This document shows, one piece after another, positions 13,874-16,737 of a stretch of 16,737 bases of DNA (positions within the stretch are counted from its first letter, which is position 1; each line of letters opens with the position of its first letter). A program made the translations under genes and the position numbers. The notes beneath the pieces are model-generated. The model was given only the letters and a program-made list of their open reading frames with translations. It was not told the origin of the DNA and ran no database searches. This stretch comes from Acidimicrobiales bacterium. GTDB taxonomy: Bacteria; Actinomycetota; Acidimicrobiia; Acidimicrobiales; Ilumatobacteraceae. Location of the stretch: assembly GCA_030830415.1 (NCBI GenBank), contig JAURNB010000116.1, positions 1 through 16,737 on the forward strand, read 5' to 3'.

Positions 13874-14664
13874 CAACGAGGCTTTCCCAACTCAACAGGT
13901 CGGTCGCGGGCAAGGCAGTCATTGTTACTGGCGCGGCAAGCGGCATGGGTCGTGCCACAGCGCATCTTTTCGCCGATGAAGGTGCACGAGTAGTGGTTGC
14001 CGACTTAGGCGAAGAGCGTGTGGCAAAAGTAGTTGCAGAAATCACCGCAGTGCATGGTGCAAACAACGTTGTAGGGGTAGTGGCCGACGTTACATCCGAC
14101 GCCGATCGCCGCCGAGTTGTTGACACCTGCTTGTCTCAATTCGGCGTGATAGATGTTTTGGTGAACAACGCAGGAATTAGCGTGGGCTCTTCGGTATTCG
14201 CAGATGACGATGAGTTTTCATTGGCATGGGACAACACGTTGGCAGTGAATGTCAGTGCACAAGCACATTTCATTCGGCTCGTGGTTCCTCATATGCGCAG
14301 TGCAGAAATTGCAGGACGCATCATCAACATTGCTTCAACAGAAGCAATAGTGGCAACGCCAGGCCTAGCTGCGTATACGGCAGCAAAGCATGGTGTGGTG
14401 GGCCTCACCAAAAGTATGGCTACACAACTCGGCCGTTATGGAATAACGGTGAATGCAGTGTGCCCTGGCCCTATTAACACCAACATGACGGCAGACATAC
14501 CGACTGATGCAAAAGCAAAGTATGCACATCGCAAAGTGCCATTGAAGCGCTATGGCGAACCAGAAGAAGTGGCTCATATGACATTGAATTTGGCTATGCC
14601 GGCTTCGTCATTTGTGAATGGGGCTGTTGTTGTGGTCGACGGCGGCATGACTATTCAGCATTAA
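13870..14664 (+). CDS. Short-chain dehydrogenase/reductase (SDR)
   Basis: Classical SDR of 264 residues. TGAASGMG (20-27) is the cofactor motif, Asp45 after beta-2 suggests NAD preference, NNAG is at 99-102, and the catalytic residues are Ser156, Tyr169 and Lys173 (YTAAK). PGPINTNM (199-206) and the end GAVVVVDGGM are typical. Probably oxidises a secondary alcohol or 3-hydroxyacyl intermediate; substrate unknown. The ATG at 13870 overlaps the upstream stop as ATGA; an ATG at 13858 is an alternative with four more residues. The membrane-protein gene follows 2 bp after its stop. Confidence 0.93.
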   Translation: MTTRLSQLNRSVAGKAVIVTGAASGMGRATAHLFADEGARVVVADLGEERVAKVVAEITAVHGANNVVGVVADVTSDADRRRVVDTCLSQFGVIDVLVNNAGISVGSSVFADDDEFSLAWDNTLAVNVSAQAHFIRLVVPHMRSAEIAGRIINIASTEAIVATPGLAAYTAAKHGVVGLTKSMATQLGRYGITVNAVCPGPINTNMTADIPTDAKAKYAHRKVPLKRYGEPEEVAHMTLNLAMPASSFVNGAVVVVDGGMTIQH

Positions 14665-14666
14665 TA

Positions 14667-15569
14667 ATGAGAAAAGCTATTCCGTATTTATTGTCTGTCT
14701 TGCTCGTTGTTGCAGTGCTGTTGTCGTCAATTGCGGTGTGGACAAACAAGCAAGTAACAAATACCGAATACTTTGTAAAAACTGTCAGCCCACTTGCGAG
14801 TGAACCTGTGGTGCAACAAGAAGTGTCTGAGAAAATCACGCAAGCTGTTGTTGCCGCTGCAGATATAGACGGTCGACTAGGTGCGTATTTGCCTGGGCAA
14901 CTTGATTTTTTGGCCGAAAAGTCAAACGCTGCATTTCAAAAACTAGTAATGAGTCTGGTGGGGGAGTTAGTAGAAAGCGATGTTTTTCGTTCATTGTGGA
15001 GCGGTGCGGTACGAGTGGGGCATGTAGCTATTAAGCAAGTGCTCACAGGTGACGGCGTAGTAAATACTGTTGTTGCCGGGGTGTTGAGTTTGCAGTCCTT
15101 TATTCAGGTTGCCATCGATGCGCTCGTTGCAAAAGGCGCAGTATTTCTTAAAGATGTGTCGTTCATTGGCGATGACTATTCAATTGAATTCATTCAGCCT
15201 GAAACACTGCAGAGCGTTCGCGGATGGGTAGAGGTTTTGCAAAAAAGCGCAACGCTGCTGCCGTTGTTTGCACTGCTTCTCTCAGTTCTCATTGTTTGGG
15301 CTGCTCGTAACAAATGGCGAGGTGCAAAGTTGGTGTCGGTGGCGTGGATACTCGGGGCGGCGTCGGTGGTTGCAGCAGTGAGAATCGGTGAAAACATTTA
15401 TGGGGGCACTCTTGGTACGGGTAATGAAACTCCGTTATATGTGTACCGTGAACTGTCTAACGGTCTGAATCAAGCCGGTGTGCAGCTCTTTTTTGTGGCA
15501 TGGTTTTTGCTGGTAGTTCTCGCAGTGAGTCACATGGTGAAAAGGAAGTCGTATGAATCAACCAGATAA
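14667..15569 (+). CDS. Four-TM membrane protein of unknown function
   Basis: 300 residues. One N-terminal membrane segment (about 6-25), then a soluble domain of about 170 residues (26-194) predicted outside the cytoplasm, with amphipathic helices and no catalytic motif I can identify, then three segments (about 195-212, 220-238 and 271-289) and a basic tail. This single-TM, large loop, three-TM layout is seen in uncharacterised actinobacterial membrane proteins. The ATG is 2 bp after the SDR stop (TAATAATG), and its end overlaps the LapA-like gene by 17 nt, so it belongs to the same operon. I do not recognise a function. Confidence 0.82.
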   Translation: MRKAIPYLLSVLLVVAVLLSSIAVWTNKQVTNTEYFVKTVSPLASEPVVQQEVSEKITQAVVAAADIDGRLGAYLPGQLDFLAEKSNAAFQKLVMSLVGELVESDVFRSLWSGAVRVGHVAIKQVLTGDGVVNTVVAGVLSLQSFIQVAIDALVAKGAVFLKDVSFIGDDYSIEFIQPETLQSVRGWVEVLQKSATLLPLFALLLSVLIVWAARNKWRGAKLVSVAWILGAASVVAAVRIGENIYGGTLGTGNETPLYVYRELSNGLNQAGVQLFFVAWFLLVVLAVSHMVKRKSYESTR

Positions 15570-15783
15570 AGAAGATCAGAAATCAAATATCAGTTTTCAG
15601 CAGGTGAGCTGGGGTCTCTTGGCAGTTGTTGCTGTGCTCTTCGTAGTGCTCAATAGCGACAAGTCGGAAATGAACCTCATTTTCGTCAAACCCGAATTGC
15701 CACTTTTCGTCTTAGTGCTGACGTCGATGCTCATTGGCTTTTTGTTGGCAAAGCTCACCGGGCGTCGTAAAAAAGACGACTAG
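15553..15783 (+). CDS. LapA-like small membrane protein (DUF1049)
   Basis: 76 residues with two membrane segments (about 17-34 and 50-67). The pattern VVLNSDKSEMNLIFV between them and the small-residue second helix LTSMLIGFLLAKL followed by basic RRKK is characteristic of the LapA domain, named from lipopolysaccharide assembly protein A in proteobacteria. In actinobacteria, which lack lipopolysaccharide, its role is unknown, possibly membrane scaffolding. The ATG at 15553 has AAGGAAG just upstream, inside the end of the preceding gene. Last gene of the run; no terminator stem is visible after it. Confidence 0.85.
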   Translation: MNQPDKEDQKSNISFQQVSWGLLAVVAVLFVVLNSDKSEMNLIFVKPELPLFVLVLTSMLIGFLLAKLTGRRKKDD

Positions 15784-15969
15784 CTAGTGGCCGTGGCCGC
15801 CGGAGCGGCTCGCTCCTGCTAACAGGCTTGAGCCCAAAATGCCGAGTGGCAATGTTCCCCAGTACGAGACATGGGTACCGATGTTGCCGAGGAAAAGCAT
15901 GAGGAGCCACGTTGCGGGAAATGTGGCGACGAGAAACACAATGGTGAGTGCAAGAAATTTCTTGATCAT
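15784..15969 (-). CDS. Small membrane protein with Gly/His C-terminus
   Basis: 61 residues, mostly hydrophobic: MIKKFLALTIVFLVATF begins a first membrane segment (about 4-28), a second spans about 37-51, and the tail ends SGGHGH. The stop codon abuts the stop of the convergent LapA-like gene. No clear ribosome site precedes the ATG. The clean two-helix hydrophobicity with a basic N-terminus supports a real gene, but I recognise no family. It is divergent from the Rieske oxygenase. Confidence 0.5.
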   Translation of the reverse strand: MIKKFLALTIVFLVATFPATWLLMLFLGNIGTHVSYWGTLPLGILGSSLLAGASRSGGHGH

Positions 15970-16034
15970 TTGTGCACTTTAGCCAAGGTTTCTGCGCCTC
16001 TCGGGCAACTTGACGCATGGGATACCCTGTCTAC

Positions 16035-16737
16035 ATGGAGCAATCACTGCCAGATCCCAATGTTGCCTTCGGCGATCATCGTTGCCCGGGGCCAAGTTAC
16101 CGAGACCTCGTGTTACGCGATGAAACGGGTGTTCCGGCACAGATGTTGGAAAGCGAATACCGCTACCGCGGTAGCGAACCCATTGGTTACCACCGCTATA
16201 CGTCGAAAGAATTCGCTGAATTGGAATTCGAAAAAGTCTTCATGCGGGCATGGCAGTGGGCCTGTCGCGAAGAACACATTCCCAATGAAGGCGACTACCA
16301 CGTATACGACGTTGGGCAACGTTCCATCATTCTTGTGCGCGACCCTCAAGGAAAAATTCGTGCGTTCAACAACTTTTGCTTGCATCGTGGAACGCAACTG
16401 AAACCATCAGGCGACCAAGGCAATGCAAACCGCTTCACGTGCCCGTATCACGGTTGGGCATGGTCGACAACAGGAAAAATTGCGTCGTTGCCTTGTCGGT
16501 GGGACTTTCCACATTTGTCTGATGACGATCTTGAGATGCCAGAAATTCAGGTCGACACATGGGGCGGATTCGTATTTGGGAACTTCGACCCCACCGCTGG
16601 CCCGTTGCGTGACTACCTCGGTGTCTTGCCCGATCATTTCCAAGGGCCATGGGATCTCTCAAAACGCTATGTAGAACTGCATATTAAGAAGCGTTTGCCG
16701 TGCAACTGGAAAGCTGGCATGGCTGCATTCCTCGAGG
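16035..16737 (+). CDS. Rieske non-heme iron oxygenase, alpha subunit (3' end beyond window)
   Basis: Terminal oxygenase component that hydroxylates or demethylates an organic substrate, fed by an external ferredoxin/reductase. 234 residues are present. The Rieske [2Fe-2S] ligands are Cys115-L-His117 and Cys136-P-Y-His139, with the usual CLHRG and CPYHGWAW contexts. The chain then reads LPCNWKAGMAAFLE, the lead-in to the catalytic domain; the mononuclear iron ligands (His, His, Asp) lie past the edge. An in-frame ATG at 16017 would add six residues; neither start has a good ribosome site. About 65 bp separate it from the divergent small membrane protein. It is close in position to the P450s and SDRs and may share their pathway (inference). 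Confidence 0.93.
   Translation, partial: MEQSLPDPNVAFGDHRCPGPSYRDLVLRDETGVPAQMLESEYRYRGSEPIGYHRYTSKEFAELEFEKVFMRAWQWACREEHIPNEGDYHVYDVGQRSIILVRDPQGKIRAFNNFCLHRGTQLKPSGDQGNANRFTCPYHGWAWSTTGKIASLPCRWDFPHLSDDDLEMPEIQVDTWGGFVFGNFDPTAGPLRDYLGVLPDHFQGPWDLSKRYVELHIKKRLPCNWKAGMAAFLE

Noticed and set aside
1..16737. CRISPR arrays, tRNA/rRNA genes, IS elements, phage or toxin-antitoxin modules
   Set aside because: No regularly spaced repeats, transposase motifs or RNA-gene signatures were seen on reading both strands.

Overview
The window looks like a chromosomal segment of an actinobacterium, with moderate GC. Gene content points towards an Acidimicrobiia-like lineage: a fused LivH-LivM permease, a CsoR-family repressor, many short-chain dehydrogenases (SDRs), P450s, a two-hotdog MaoC protein and a Rieske oxygenase. 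This placement is an inference from content and style; the window holds no rRNA or tRNA gene, and no IS element or CRISPR array.

Region 1 (1-2223) is a redox, envelope and regulation block. On the minus strand lie a secreted polysaccharide deacetylase, a CsoR-family repressor with a perfect palindrome over its own start, and a 1-Cys-type peroxiredoxin cut by the window edge. A second long palindrome, resembling an IscR-type site, lies ahead of the peroxiredoxin. Divergent to the deacetylase is an ECF-like sigma factor that carries a C-terminal HxxxCxxC motif and ends inside a bidirectional terminator.

Region 2 (2231-7693, minus) is a complete branched-chain-amino-acid-type (HAAT) ABC importer: secreted binding protein, fused LivH-LivM permease and two ATPases. 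A terminator sits between the binding protein and the permease, so the binding protein is probably made in excess.

Region 3 (7956-12454) is a metabolic block: MaoC-like hydratase (minus), SDR (plus), and two abutting P450-family genes (minus). The first-transcribed P450 has every heme-binding motif. The second is full length but lacks the heme-thiolate cysteine and the C-helix HxxxR arginine, which suggests a P450 pseudoenzyme co-translated with its active paralogue.

Region 4 (12558-15783, plus) is a tightly packed five-gene run: an SDR with a Cys/His-rich insertion, a split-barrel flavin/F420-type protein, a second SDR, a four-TM membrane protein and a LapA-like protein. A small membrane protein follows on the minus strand. 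The window ends in a Rieske non-heme iron oxygenase alpha subunit cut off before its catalytic domain.

Together, regions 2-4 read as an uptake and oxidative catabolism neighbourhood. The importer may bring in a substrate, P450 and Rieske enzymes could hydroxylate it, SDRs oxidise the alcohols, and the MaoC protein could hydrate or dehydrate CoA-thioester intermediates. The substrate cannot be read from the sequence.
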